From Calendula officinalis (lineage: Eukaryota > Streptophyta > Magnoliopsida > Asterales > Asteraceae): a stretch of 64,000 bases of DNA. The stretch covers positions 76,070,909 through 76,134,908 of the forward strand of contig OY970820.1 of assembly GCA_963853835.1 (NCBI GenBank), written 5' to 3'. Below, piece after piece: positions 1 to 11,656 of this stretch (position 1 is the first letter of the stretch; every line of letters starts with the position of its first letter). Under the pieces are notes generated by a model. The model did not search any database. It saw nothing but the letters and a program-made list of their open reading frames with translations, and was not told the origin of the DNA. Both the position numbers and the translations under genes were made by a program.

Positions 1-528
1 CAAATGTGAAAAATATAAAGAGAGTGAAAATAAACTAAACATATGTCAACGTTGAATGAATTAAGTACTCCGTAAGTATTTACGTATGGAAGTAGTGTTT
101 ATATAAAAAGAATATTTTGTCAACTATTTTCTTACTTTAGAATAAACTTTTTGGTAATTTAAGTTAAATTAGGACAGCCCGAGTAATGATGAGCCCAAAT
201 ATAAGCCCAATCTAAGAATTGTCCCGAAAGAAGCCCAGTTTGTTACTGCAGTCTGCAGCTCAGAATTCAGATCAACTTTGGGGACCATTTCAAATTGATC
301 ATAAACCTTTTTATATAATTCGTCAAGGTTTGTGTATAATGATTCTTTATGTTCGATAATAATTATACTTATTTAGTAGTATAATAAAATATATACACTA
401 AAACGAATAAGCTCAAATTAATATATACAAAATGATTATATATACAATGTATTTTGTACTAATTCATGTATGTTCATTAGTTTATTTTCGTTTACATTCT
501 TATGAACAGTTCATAAACAATCTATCAT
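1..528. other. AT-rich spacer, no gene seen
   Basis: AT-rich sequence with frequent stops in all frames. I see no coding motif, RNA gene or paired repeat. It ends at the 8-bp target duplication of the hAT element that follows (521-528). Confidence 0.6.
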
Positions 529-1174
529 TAGGGTGAGTAGAAAAAGAGGTTAACCGGAATTGGAACCGTCCTAGGATGTTCCGGTTCCTAAAATCATGGA
601 ACCGCCTTAAGAGGTTCCGGTTCTCAAAATTAAGGAACCTGGAACCGGTGGATACCCTGGAACCGATGGTTTTCCCGTTTTTTTTACAATAAATATAATT
701 ATATATATGATAATATACATTAAGTTTAAGAGGTTTACCTAAATGTAAAATACCTCACAAACTTAATAGTCTAAATAAAATAAGTTTTATCTTTATTATC
801 ACTGATTGAGCCATATTTAAATTCGTTGAATATAAAAGTCAAGTACCAGAAAGTGATTTGTGTTCACTTATTTCTATTTTGAACTCGTTCAACCATATTT
901 AAAATCGTAAAATGGTATTTATAATCGTTAAACGATATATGTAATTGCTAGTTTGTGTGATTTATTGTCTTGTTTATTTAGTTTGTAATACTTGAATTTT
1001 TATGAAATTTAGAGGCAGGGTAACCGGAACCGGTTCTGGAAACGGCGGTTCCGGTTCCGTTTCCGAAAATTCAGGAACCTGTCTTCCAGGTTCCGGTTCC
1101 GATATTTCAGGAATATGCGGTTCCGGTTCTGGTTCCGGTCGGAACCGACGGGTACCATGTTGTTCTCACTCCTA
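529..1174. mobile_element. Non-autonomous hAT-type element, 646 bp
   Basis: The ends are imperfect inverted repeats: TAGGGTGAGTAG at the left and CTCACTCCTA at the right. The element is flanked by an 8-bp target duplication with one mismatch (tctatcat at 521-528, tccatcat at 1175-1182), the TSD length of hAT elements. Both subterminal regions (about 550-670 and 1020-1150) are packed with aaccgg/ggttcc units, as is common in plant hAT elements where the transposase binds such motifs. The middle is AT-rich. The short ORFs across the ggttcc units are repeat translations. No transposase is encoded, so mobility would need an enzyme in trans. Confidence 0.8.
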
Positions 1175-1182
1175 TCCATCAT

Positions 1183-1428
1183 TACTTCATTTTCACAAAC
1201 GAATATGAACAAAAATATCATTTTCTTAAGTATTCAAGTACAATTGACGAATACTTATTTTCCTTAACAAACAACGAACCTGAACGATCCCCATTCATGT
1301 TCGTTCAATTTAATTACAAGCCTAAATCAATCGTGGGCTAGGCTGACTCACAGTAACTATTCTTTGTACTTCTTTTAATTGTATTTACATTACGTACTTT
1401 CATGTTTATTATATAATTCAAAACTCTA
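1183..1428. other. Spacer between hAT element and Sirevirus
   Basis: Short AT-rich stretch without a recognised feature. Its last five bases (1424-1428, ctcta) are the left target-site duplication of the Sirevirus. Confidence 0.6.
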
Positions 1429-1921
1429 TGTTGGGATATAAACATTCTAGTACTGATGTTGCAGTTAGTACTGATCTACATTAATGGAAGATAGTACTGA
1501 TGGGGCAGAAAAGCAATATACTACTGATGCTACTGATGAAGGAGTTACTACTGATGATCAAGTTTACTACTGATGATCATATATGGTGCAGATCGTGTCC
1601 GAGATTCTACTAGAGTTAGTTATACAATGTTTATCTTTTGTAATTCGATTGTAATCGTTTCCTAGAATAACTAGGTTAATAGTTTAGGCTTCAAGGACTA
1701 TTATAAATAGTTCCTTACGAATTGTAAAAGTACGTGTGTATTGATTCATTGATTAATATACATTGAAGCTTTTTGTGATAAACTGTGTTCTTATTATTGT
1801 TCTTATTCGATTACAGTTTACATTGTTCTTAATCAAATAACAAGAGTGTTAATCCGCTGTAACTTCTCTTTGTTAGTAGATCTGTGATTCAATAACTTGT
1901 TCGAGTTATTCGATCCTGACA
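1429..1921 (+). repeat. Sirevirus 5' LTR
   Basis: Starts TGTTGGGATA and ends CCTGACA. It matches 18506-18993 with few differences, which suggests a fairly recent insertion. A TATA-like box (tataaata) lies at 1702-1709, about 220 bp before the LTR end. The U3 part holds about seven copies of TACTGAT within 130 bp. Confidence 0.9.
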
Positions 1922-1923
1922 AG

Positions 1924-1935
1924 TGGTATCAGAGC
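1924..1935 (+). other. Primer-binding site, tRNA-iMet type
   Basis: TGGTATCAGAGC begins two bases after the 5' LTR. This is the usual plant copia primer-binding site, complementary to the 3' end of initiator tRNA-Met, and it primes minus-strand DNA synthesis. Confidence 0.9.
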
Positions 1936-2005
1936 ATTACGGTTCTAGATCTACGAATTAAGAACATCAAAAAGTTTCATACTTTCGAAATCAAAATTGT
2001 TAATC

Positions 2006-4411
2006 ATGTCTGATAACAATGAAAGCACACAGACAAACAAAATTCCAATTCTCACTCCCAATAACTTTGGGATGTGGAAAAATAGAATCAAGCAATATAT
2101 GCTTATTACTGATTATTCCATGTGGGAAGTTGTTGTTGAAGGCAACAAAACTATTCAGACTCAAATAGCTACCACATCAACTGAAGTCGACAAACTCAAG
2201 TGCGAAAAAGAAAAGAAGGACAGAGGAATCGAACTCAAAGCCTTAAGCACTCTTTTGCTTGCTATTCCCAATGATTATTAACATCTCTTTGTTGAATATG
2301 ATGATGCTAAGAAGCTGTGGCAGACATTGGAAAAGAGGTTTGTTGGCACCAAAAGCACTAAAAGGAACATGAAGTCTGTTTTGAAGCAAGACTTTGAAAA
2401 CTTCATAGGACAGAAGAATTAATCATTGTCACAAGTTTTTGATCGATTCAATAAACTTATTGGTGAACTCAATCAAGTTGGTGTTCAACCAGACAATGAT
2501 GATGTCAACAGAAAGTTCCTTAGATCTCTTGGTGAAGAATGGTCTATGTATACTGTTATATATAGACAAGGAGATGCACTGGAAGAAAAAGAACTGGATG
2601 AACTCTACAATGAACTAAGAGTATTTGAATCTGAGGTAAGTAATAAAACTCATATTTTACCTTCAAACAATGCTGCTTTTGTGTCTAGTACAGGAACAGG
2701 TCAAGATGCTTCAAAGAATGCAGGAATTGAAGATGTAGCAAGAGAATCCTTTTTCACTAGTCATGTACACACTGCATTGATTAGTGAAGATTTGGAACAA
2801 CTAAATCCTGATGATCTGGAAGAGATGGACATCAAGTGGAAGATGGCAATGCCGAGTTTAAGAACAAAACGGTTTCTTAAAAGAACTGGCAGACAAAATC
2901 TGACCTACAACAAAGGTGATCGTGCTGGATTTGACAAGACCAAAGTCAAATGCTACAACTGCAATAATCTTGGTCACTTTGCTAGAGAATGTCCTAGCAA
3001 AGACCAAAGATCAAACTACAACAAAAACAACACTTCAAATTCAACTGCGCTAGTATCAAAAGAGGGTCAAGGATATGACTCGAGCTTTCAAGCAGAAGAA
3101 CATGCTCAAAACCAAGCTCTTATGGCCTTCACTGATTCTACTACTGAGGTACATTCTAAATCCTGCACTCCTTAATGCATTAAAGCATATAAAGAACTAG
3201 AAAAACTTAACAAAGAAACACTTGAAGAGATGGTTTTAAACAGAAATAGGAGAATTGAATATAATGGTTGTATAGCTGATCTTGAAAATCAAATTAAAAT
3301 CTATAAAATAACAGATCAAAAGATAAAAGATGAATTGTTACAAACAACTTATGATAAAGAATATGCTGAGTTAAAATTAAAAGAAACTCTAATTAAATTA
3401 GAAGAATGTCAAATGGAATTAGAACAAAATAAATTAACAATTAAAAAGTTTGAAAGAAGTTATAAAATAATTGATGAATTAACCAGTAATCAACCCACTG
3501 AAAAGGTTGTTCATGGGGTTGAATATCATGCGGTTCCACCTCCAACTAATTTTATTCCTCCTCTTAAATCAAGCTCAGAAAGAATATTAAATAAATTAAA
3601 AATAGAGAATCAAACTGAAACCGATAATGATTCATCTGATGATGATCAAACAACTGATTCAACTGATACATGTTTTCATACCACACAAAGTCAAACTGAA
3701 TCTCCTAAATATAACTCAGAAAATATACCAACTATATTAAGAAGGGGAAATCAAAGAAACTTAAATCAGTTAAAAGAACAAAGAAAGCCTGAAGGTGCTA
3801 AATCAACAAAATTAACATGTTTAATTTGCAACAAAGTTAACCACATAGCAAAGGATTGTCACTTCAATCCAATTAACTTCAAAGAATTCAAAGAATTTAA
3901 AGAAAACAAAGAAAAATTAAAAGAATTAAAATTAAAACAAACTAAAGAAGCTAAAGAAATTAAACATGTTGAAGTCCCTAAATTTGGGAGAACTGCACAA
4001 AGATTTGTGCAAAATATCAGGCATGGAAGTCCAAACAGAAGTAATTATTTCAAAAACAATGGAAAACAAAATCAATTTCCAAGATACTCAAAGTTTTATA
4101 ACTTCAGTAGGAACTATTCCAGGTTTACTACTGGTAAAAACCCTAATTACAATGTTGTCTGATACAATTACAAGAATACTACTGACTATGCTAAAAACTC
4201 ATATTACCCAAATACTACTGGTCCATCAGTAGTAAAACACTCAAAAGCCAAAAACTACGGGTATAAACCTAGGTCAGTAGTAAAACAGAATACCAGTACT
4301 AAACAACAAATGAAGACCAAAACTGCATACAAAGCTCATCCATTCAAAACATCTCACTCTTCAAAGGATGAACCCAAGTCAAAACAAGCTTGGGTTCCCA
4401 AAATTAACTAA
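2006..4411 (+). pseudogene. gag: Sirevirus gag (capsid/nucleocapsid), four in-frame stops
   Basis: I take ATG 2006 as the start; it lies 70 bases past the primer-binding site, and the reading just upstream relies on a TTG. One frame runs from 2006 to a terminal TAA at 4409-4411. It is interrupted only by stops at 2279, 2420, 3173 and 4160, with no frameshift seen. In order it shows a copia gag head (tryptophan-containing PNNFGMWK region), a capsid region (2426-2640), a CX2CX4HX4C zinc knuckle (CYNCNNLGHFAREC, near 2950-2992), a charged coiled-coil-like stretch (3180-3480), an acidic linker, and a second knuckle (CLICNKVNHIAKDC, near 3818-3860) followed by a basic tail. Gag packages element RNA in cytoplasmic particles. 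Two knuckles and a long C-terminal extension fit Sireviruses. It is non-functional unless stops are read through. Confidence 0.85.
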
Positions 4412-4425
4412 TCCATTTACTTTAT

Positions 4426-5553
4426 GTGCAGAGCATTCAGATCCCTGAAGAAGGAAGAACATGGCATATTGATAGTGGATGCTCTAGACACATGGCTGGA
4501 AATCTTCAAATTCTTAGAGATTTCAAGTCTTTTGAAGGTGGATATATTGCTTTTGGAGAAAATCCAAGAGGTGGTAGGATTACAGGTAAATGTACAGTGT
4601 CAAATGGTAAGATTACTTTTGATGATGTATTTTATGTTGCTGAGCTTAAATATAATCTGGTTAGTGTCTCACAAGTATGTGATAAAAAGAACAAAATTCT
4701 TTTTACAGATGCAGAGTGCATCATTCTTTCTCTTGACTTTATTTTAGATGACAAATTTGTTGTTTTAAGAACATCAGGGAGAAATAATGTGTATTGCCTG
4801 GATATAGGGGGACAACTCATTTCCACAAATGAGATCAACTGTTTTATATCTAAGGCAAACATAAATGAATCAGAACTCTGGCATAGAAGAATGTGTCACA
4901 CAAATTTTAAAAATATAAACAATTTAGTCAAAAAGAATTTGGTAGTTGGATTACCACAAAAAGAATTTATGTGTGATCATCACTGTGTTGCATGCCTAAA
5001 AGGTAAGCAACACAAGACTTCTCATAAGACCAAAGCAATTAATTCTATTTCTAATCCTTTGCAGCTCTTACATATGGACCTTTTTGGACCAACAAATGTA
5101 ATGAGTATTGGAAAAAAACAATACTGTCTTGATATTACTGATGATTTTTCCAGATATACTTGGGTTTTCTTTCTTAGGACCAAAGATGAAACAAGTGAGA
5201 TTATAAAGTATCTAGTAACCAAGCTGGAAAATACAAGAGATCTCAAAGTGAAAGCCAATAGATGTGATAATGGCACAGAATTTAAAAATACTAATCTAAT
5301 TAATTTTTGTAATCTTAAGGGTATTGACAGGCAATACAACTCTCCAAGAACTCCACAACAAAATGGTGTAGCTGAAAGAAGAAATAGAACAATCATTGAA
5401 ACAGCCAGATCAATGCTTGCAGATTCAAAATTACCAATAACTTTTTGGGCTGAAGCTGTTAATACTGCTTGTTATGTTCAAAACAGAGTATTAATAGTTA
5501 AGCCTCATTTTAAAACACCTTATGAACTTTTTAATAAAAGAAACCCTCAATAA
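4426..5553 (+). pseudogene. pol: Sirevirus pol part 1: protease, GAG-pre-integrase, integrase
   Basis: This 376-codon open stretch lies in a different frame from gag, 14 bases after the gag stop, so pol expression would need recoding or reinitiation. Near the N-terminus is WHIDSGCSRHM, the aspartic protease active site in DSG form. Next is the HHCC zinc domain of integrase (WHRRMCHT to CVACLKGKQH). The catalytic core follows, with D in HMDLFGP, D in RCDNGTEF and E in NGVAERRNR, the DDE triad that joins element DNA to the target. The frame closes at NPQ-stop (5551-5553) where homologues continue, so the polyprotein is truncated here. Confidence 0.88.
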
Positions 5554-6369
5554 GCTTTCTAAAATCATTTGGTTTTCCCTGTACAATTTTAATTACAAGA
5601 GAACAAATTGGTAATTTGACTGCAAAACAGATGATGGAATCTTTGTAGGATACTCAACTCAAAGCAAATCTTACAGAGTATTCAACAAAAGGCTAAGGAT
5701 CATTGAAGAAAGTGTCAATGTATCCTTTAATGAAAATCTAATGAATGAACAGGGAAATGGTCCAGATTGGTTATTTAACATTGATAATCTAACCAAGTCT
5801 TTTGATGTTAATTATGATTATAATGCAGGAGATTCAAACAATCAAAACCAACAAGGAGGATCATCATCATTCAATGATAGTCAAGACATAATGAAATATA
5901 TCTTAGTTAATACTGATCCCACAGTTGATACTGAGGACAGTAGTAACTCTGATAACCCTAGTATTCTTGACACCAGTAACAACTCTAACTCTCAAGATAC
6001 TACTGATCCCAGTAGTAACTCAGAATCTTAAAGATATGATGATGAACCTAAATAATGATGTCAGTACTAACTATGAACTACCTGAATCAAATGAAAATCA
6101 TGTTACTACTGATACCAATAGCAATGAAGAATCTCCAAAATTTAGACAATCAAGAAGAAACATGGACAGATGCACAAATCCCTGAATCAAATGAGTCAAA
6201 CCTTGATAGTCAAGTAATTGTTGACAAAGTTCCCGGCACCAGAACTGAAAAGAATCATCCTTTGGACCTAGTCCTAAGTGATGTCAATTCAAACATGTAG
6301 ACAAGAAGCAAATTCAATTCATCATTAAATTCAAATGTTTGTAACATTAGTCTAATCTCTAATGAATGT
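5554..6369 (+). pseudogene. Sirevirus pol linker between integrase and RT, frameshifted
   Basis: Homology continues past the 5551 stop in shifted frames. There is a segment resembling the copia region after the integrase core (GYSTQSKSYRVFNKR, near 5650-5695), then a low-complexity Asn/Ser/Asp/Thr-rich linker (5741-6031), then further pieces in other frames to about 6300. At least two frame changes and several stops occur. TACTGAT-type motifs are also common here (for example near 5910-6010). No activity is expected; this is a variable spacer between integrase and RT. Confidence 0.7.
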
Positions 6370-6683
6370 ATGTATGAATGTTTTCTGTCACAGGAGGAAC
6401 CTAAGAAAATTCAACAAGCAATGAAAGACTCAAACTGGATCATAGCAATGCAAGAAGAACTTCTTCAATTCAAATTACAAGCTGTATGGACTCTTGTACC
6501 TCTACCAAAAGGAAAGAGGCCCATTCGAACAATATGGATCTTCAGAAATAAGAAATATGAAAGAGGTATAGTGATTAAAAACAAAGCAAGACTTGTAGCT
6601 CAAGAATACACTCAAGAAGAGGGTATAGACTATGATGAAGTATATGCACATGTTGCTAGAATTGAAGCAATCAGAATATTTCT
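6370..6683 (+). pseudogene. Sirevirus reverse transcriptase, N-terminal part
   Basis: Encodes the start of a copia RT (RVT_2 type): W-x-x-AMQEELLQF, then WTLVPLP, then a segment equivalent to the usual K-x-R-L-V-A-x-G/E-Y-x-Q-x-x-G-I-D-Y motif (KARLVAQEYTQEEGIDYDE). The frame is cut exactly at 6683 by the nested element. RT homology resumes at 13469 in a matching codon phase once the insert and one target duplication (tttct) are discounted, which proves the nesting order. The apparent ORF extension to 6855 is LTR sequence, not RT. Confidence 0.88.
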
Positions 6684-7479
6684 TGTAACGACCAAAAATT
6701 TCGAATCAAATAAATTATGGAAAAATATGATAATTAAGGATAATTCGTTTAAAACACGTAGGAATTGGTTTCGTGTCATTTGGACACCGTATGAGAAAGT
6801 TATGGGCGAAACCGGGTCGAGGCAAAGACCGAAAAGTGCAGCCTTGGCTGCATAAGGAGTTCACGGCGTGAACTTTTGTTCACGATCGTGAACAGCCACC
6901 ATAGATTTGGGCATTCAGGCGTGAAGAAGTTCCCGACCCAGTCCCGATCGCGAAGTATGCATATTTTTCAGAGTTCACGACGCGAACTCGAGTTCACGAT
7001 CGTGAACTCTCTCGACACCAGCATTAAAGTCGGGATTTCCTCATTTCTTACACACTAAACCCTAGTTTTCTTCTCACAACTTGTGTGTGCGATTTTTGAG
7101 TGTAAAGTGGCGATTGGAGCTTAATCTACACAAGATCTTGGAGATTCTTGCTCATATTTGAAGATCAAAGGTAAATCTTCATCCCTCTTGTGCTCTAAGT
7201 CTTAGATTCAAGTAGGGAAGCTTGAATCATGAACCCTAGTTATAGGTTTGTACATAAATGGTTAAATGGAAGTAATATAACTTAGATCTATGGTATTTTA
7301 ACAAGGAAAATGTAGTCATGTTATGGATATACGAAAATGTGGTGATTTATGGAATTAGGGTTTGGTAACTTTGGGGAAAATGGTGCTAGTAGTTGACTAG
7401 CCATGGATTATGTAGTTAGTGTTGATGATTGATGCAAACCATTGTATTGGTTTTGATAATAGGTTATTGGTTAGAGGAT

Positions 7480-8020
7480 TTGAGGCATTCGGATCTTGGG
7501 AAGTGATATTGGTGTTCAAGGAACACGTCTTTGGATAAGCTTGGCTAAGGTGAGTACATGTGAACTTTAAAACTGAGTACATAACGGTAAAGAAGTATTT
7601 TTCATAATTTGTGATTACTAATGTTTAAACTAGTTGTTTATTGTTATTATTAAATAGTTGGATTAATTGTGTGAATACTAATTGAGATTAGTATTTGGAT
7701 AGTTTGTATGATGGCCTTACGACGTTATTGATAAGATGTGACATATAGTTACATATAATAAATATGAAGGGTAGACTGAAATATGGCAGGTACGTGATAG
7801 ATTCGGAGGTATTCTGGATTATTACGGTATCTTTAAACTGATGGATTGGAGGCATTCCGATCACCCAACAAGATGTTGGATCTTACTGAATTGGAGGCAT
7901 TCTGATTAGTAAGATAAGATGGGTCACCTTGCTTGGACAAGGTGACAAAGGGGGTTCTACTGAACCGGAGGCATTCCGGTTAGTAGTACAAAAATGGGGT
8001 CTCGTTGGATTGGAGGCATT
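7480..8020 (+). repeat. GGAGGCATTCCG minisatellite in LTR
   Basis: A core close to ggaggcattccg recurs in variants at roughly 50-60 bp intervals, each embedded in short inverted flanks (for example ctgaaccGGAGGCATTCCGgttag). The same array is in the right LTR (about 12455-12995). A ggaggctttccg variant recurs in the internal region (about 10360-10465). Confidence 0.7.
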
Positions 8021-8123
8021 CCGAACAACTTGACGGGTCGAATAGGCTATGAATGTGATGGGATTACCGAGGAGGTGATCGATATATATGGTTGTGATAG
8101 GGTTACCGCGGAGGTAACTATAG

Positions 8124-8128
<5 letters not shown>

Positions 8129-8206
<78 letters not shown>
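8129..8206. repeat. (TA)n microsatellite
   Basis: Nearly pure TA dinucleotide run inside the left LTR of the nested element. The right LTR has a much shorter, interrupted version near 13100-13130, so the tract changed length after insertion. The apparent Ile-Tyr-rich ORF across it is an artefact. Confidence 0.95.
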
Positions 8207-8209
<3 letters not shown>

Positions 8210-8500
8210 TGTGAATTTATTTATATAATAATGTCGGGTCTAAAACCCATGTATCTCACGAGACAATTTTGTCTTACGCACTATGTTTGTTTGTGATGCT
8301 ATGTACTCAGGTTCGGGAGCTAAGGATTAGGTGCGTTTCCTAGTGAAGGCGCACAGGTTAGAGATAGCAAGGTGGATTTACGTTTGGCTTTGGTTATGAT
8401 ATATCTTGTAACACCTCTAGTGACTTTTATTATATACCAAAGATTTTTCGAGCTTGAGAGTCGTAATGGACTATCGAATGAATGATTGATTATAAAATAG

Positions 8501-9550
8501 TTGTTATCGTATTATAGCAAAATGGTGAATGTTGAAAGTGGACGAACTCCACTTAACTCGGAAGAGGATCCGGAAATTTATGCTAACTACACGCCGGTAA
8601 CGTTAGAAGTGGTTCGTGGTATGTTTGACCGAATGAGGGAAGAAATAAAAGAAGACGTGAACCGGATTATTGATGACCAGATGACCAAGGAAAGGGAAGG
8701 TAATTCCAAACCGGGTGTAAAGAGTAAGTGCTCGGGTAGCAAGGCCCACTTGGAGAAATTCTCGACTGAAAAGGAAAATGATATGAGCCTTGATAGGAGA
8801 AATGGATGTTCGTTCGAGGCATTTATGGCATATGAGCCCAAGGTGTATTCGGGAAGTTTTGAGCCAAGAGTCACCGTCCGGTGGATTCGAGAAACCGAGC
8901 AAGCTTTGGAGAGTAGCAAATGTAAAAGGGAAGATATGGTGACATATGCTTCTAGAATGTTGAAAGATGAAGCACACGTGTGGTGGATTACGATGTACGA
9001 AATATTAGGCAAGAAGGCGATATACAAGATGTCATGGGATGAATTCACGAGCCGTTTGAAAGAGAAATTTTGCCCCAAGAGAAACTTAGAGGAAGTTCAA
9101 GAAGAGGTTGTGATTTTAAGAAAAGGAGATGAACCGGTGGATGTGTACACCGAGAAAGTGGATCAATGGGTGGTCCAAGGGCTACCAAGAGATGGGGAAA
9201 AGAGGAGAATCGAAGATAGTCCGGAGCCATCAAAGAAGGGGAGGTTCACACCGACTTTGACCAATAAAGTTGGTGTCGGAAAGTGTCATAATTGTGGTAA
9301 GGGCCACAAGGGAGAATGCAAGTCGGGTACAACTTTATGCTTCACATGCGGAAGAGTTGGGCACAGGGCAAAAGACTGCGGGGTGAATAACATCAAAGAA
9401 GTGGAGTGCTACACGTGTCACGAGAGGGGGCATTTTAGTGGTGCATGCCCGAAGAAAAGAACCGGTATGCTAACATCAATTGCTCACAGTGAGGCTAGAG
9501 GGAGCCACGATATTGCTTCAGGTACTATGTTTCTAAATATTATGTTATAA
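8501..9550 (+). CDS. gag: Gag of the nested gypsy-type element
   Basis: An open frame of up to 349 codons. The ATG at 8522 (MVNVESGRTP) is a more natural start than the upstream TTG at 8501. The first half is acidic and helical. The middle has the retrotransposon gag core (YEPKVYSGSFEP through VRWIRETEQAL, then DEAHVWW and W-x-EFTSRLKEKFCP), typical of plant Ty3/gypsy capsid. The C-terminal third has three cysteine clusters: CHNCGKGHKGEC (short), CFTCGRVGHRAKDC and CYTCHERGHFSGAC, the last two being canonical CX2CX4HX4C knuckles. No protease follows. The capsid core looks somewhat shortened between EPVDVYTEKV and the basic linker. The frame is intact, so a gag protein could still be made. Confidence 0.85.
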   Translation: MLSYYSKMVNVESGRTPLNSEEDPEIYANYTPVTLEVVRGMFDRMREEIKEDVNRIIDDQMTKEREGNSKPGVKSKCSGSKAHLEKFSTEKENDMSLDRRNGCSFEAFMAYEPKVYSGSFEPRVTVRWIRETEQALESSKCKREDMVTYASRMLKDEAHVWWITMYEILGKKAIYKMSWDEFTSRLKEKFCPKRNLEEVQEEVVILRKGDEPVDVYTEKVDQWVVQGLPRDGEKRRIEDSPEPSKKGRFTPTLTNKVGVGKCHNCGKGHKGECKSGTTLCFTCGRVGHRAKDCGVNNIKEVECYTCHERGHFSGACPKKRTGMLTSIAHSEARGSHDIASGTMFLNIML

Positions 9551-11656
9551 GATTCAATAATTACTTGTCGATAAGTCACACGAGGTAATGCTTTTAAGGA
9601 TGGGCCATTGGAGTTGCTATATGAGTCTTTGATGTGAAAGTAGTTATTAGAGTTAACATGCACGTCATATATATGGTTAAGCGTTATAAGTTAAAGAGTG
9701 GAAATGGGAAAGATGAAATTAAAGTATATTGAAGGGAATGATGATGGGCAACTTTAATGAAGGTATAAAGTGGGATTAAATGAAGGATCAATATGTTATG
9801 ATTGGTAAAGAGGAAAACTTTGGTGCCATGGGGCATCAATGACGAAATATGAAAGTGGTAAAATTTTCTAGGTAAGATTGATAGAGTGTAAGGTGTTACC
9901 GAAATGGTATGCTAAGCCAAGAGAAACAATAAACTATAAAAAAAAAATGGCATAGAAAAAGTGTGATAACTTATAATGGGATTTGGATCGGAGTCAATTG
10001 GGTGACTCGAGTTGACCGGATTAATTGGTAAGAATGTGGAAAATTGAAGGTATTAGTGGTTATCTCGATGGTAAAAGAAAGATTGGGAAATTTAGTAATG
10101 AGGAAATGAATCGATTAAGAACGATTGATGAACGAGTAGATTGGGTGAAAGCACTAGAAATGATTATGTGATCACCATGTGGTATAGTGTATAAGTGGGA
10201 GTAATGGCCGACGGGAGGCGTGTGATTTTAGGAAGATAATATTGTGAAAAATGGAAATTGAATGGGCAATTAAGAAAGAAAGTGATAGCTTGATGCTAAA
10301 TGAATGGTGCATGCACGAATCGTGTGCAAGATAGAATGGCATTGCATAAATCTTGTTAGGTCGGAGGCTTTCCGATTAACGAGATTTGATGAGTCACTAT
10401 GGATTTGAAGCTTTCCGATCATTGTGACTGTTTGGAGTCGGGATGGATTGGAGGCTTTCCGATCATCTCGATAAGATAGTTAATGAATGATTTGTTGTAT
10501 CCAGGATACGGTGATTGTAGCTGGCGTATGTAGAACCATATGGTTAGTTGTTGATACGATTTTAGGGTAAATGAGAGCTTGAGTTGAAAATATTGTTTGT
10601 GTTTAAGTGTAAGTATGTGTAGGAGATGCCTACAAGTTTATAGATTATAAAGGGGGTACTTTTAGGAAGCAAAGACTAATAGTAGCCGATAAGTGGTGAA
10701 AGTTGTATGATGAGTGGGTAGGCCACTGATGGATGTGTTAGAGGCTCTAAAGCCGGTAATCGAGAATTGCAAGTATGGTGCGCGGATGTTTAGAAGAAGT
10801 TTAAATGGTGTAAGTACTTGAATGAAAGTTTAGAAGGGTAATAGAGATTGGTATTGCTTGAAATGGAAATTGTTAACTGATCGTGGAAATTAAAATCCAG
10901 GAAAAGAGGAAACAATTGAGAAAGGAAAGATATATATCGGAATTGGGAATGAAAAGTTGAGTAGTGATGTCTCAATATTAACAGATACGTGAATTTTGCA
11001 AGGTAAGTTTGACTTTATTCATAAGTCAAGGTTGGTCAACTAGTGGATTGTTGACTTGGGTCAAAATTTGGTTTTGACCTTCGCTTAGTATGATTAGGCG
11101 AGGACAAGAACATAATGCATCGCTCACATGTATATTTTAATGGTTAATTGATCAACGAAAATAATTATAGTGTGTGACTTTGACCGTTGTGTGTTCGAGT
11201 TGAAATTGGGAATTGAGCGTATGATTGTTGATGAATCGTGAATGCAAGGTCGATTGTAAAGGGAAAGGATGATTAATGGAACTTTTAGTGAGAAAGGAAA
11301 TTGTTGAAGTGTAGTGACTTTGTGCTTAAGTCAAGGGTTGACAAATTTGGGATATGGCGACTTGGTCAAAGCTAGGCATTGACTTTCATTTTGATTGATT
11401 TAATAATAGTAATGTTTGGGTATAGATCCTTTGTTGATAAAATGATATAGTTAAATGATTGGAAGTGTTATAGTTGAGTTATGGGATTTTGACCCGTTTG
11501 GACATAACGGTGTTAAGTGACTTTAAATGTATAATTATTATTGGATCATGATTTGAAAAGGTTGATGGTAATAAATACAAGAGGATGGAAGCGGAATGGG
11601 GATTGGAAATCCTTGAGTTGATTCTGAGGACGGAATCCTCTTAAGGGGTAGATAGT
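9551..11656 (+). other. Non-coding internal region of the nested element
   Basis: No ORF longer than about 70 codons and no RT, integrase or RNase H motif in any frame. It has scattered ggaggctttccg repeats (about 10360-10465). A purine-rich stretch (aaggggtagatag, about 11643-11655) abuts the right LTR and is a plausible polypurine tract. Confidence 0.7.

Larger units (their letters stand above)
6684..8447 (+). repeat. Left LTR of the nested gag-only element, 3' end missing
   Basis: Pairs with 11657-13463 from TGTAACGA up to the shared ccaaagattttt near 8447. There the left copy turns into internal sequence, while the right copy continues about 90 bp to its TTACA terminus. The left LTR has therefore lost its last ~90 bp, and no primer-binding site is visible after it. 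It contains a minisatellite with GGAGGCATTCCG-like cores (about 7480-8020) and a long (TA)n tract. Confidence 0.82.

Noticed and set aside
1002..1221. Gly/Ser-rich ORF and Asn/Arg-rich antisense ORF
   Set aside because: Translations of the ggttcc subterminal repeats of the hAT element.
6876..7058. Small ORF repeated at 11849-12031
   Set aside because: Present only because it lies in both LTRs of the nested element; no known motif.
7994..8296. ORF with a long Ile-Tyr run
   Set aside because: Reads through a (TA)n microsatellite in an LTR.
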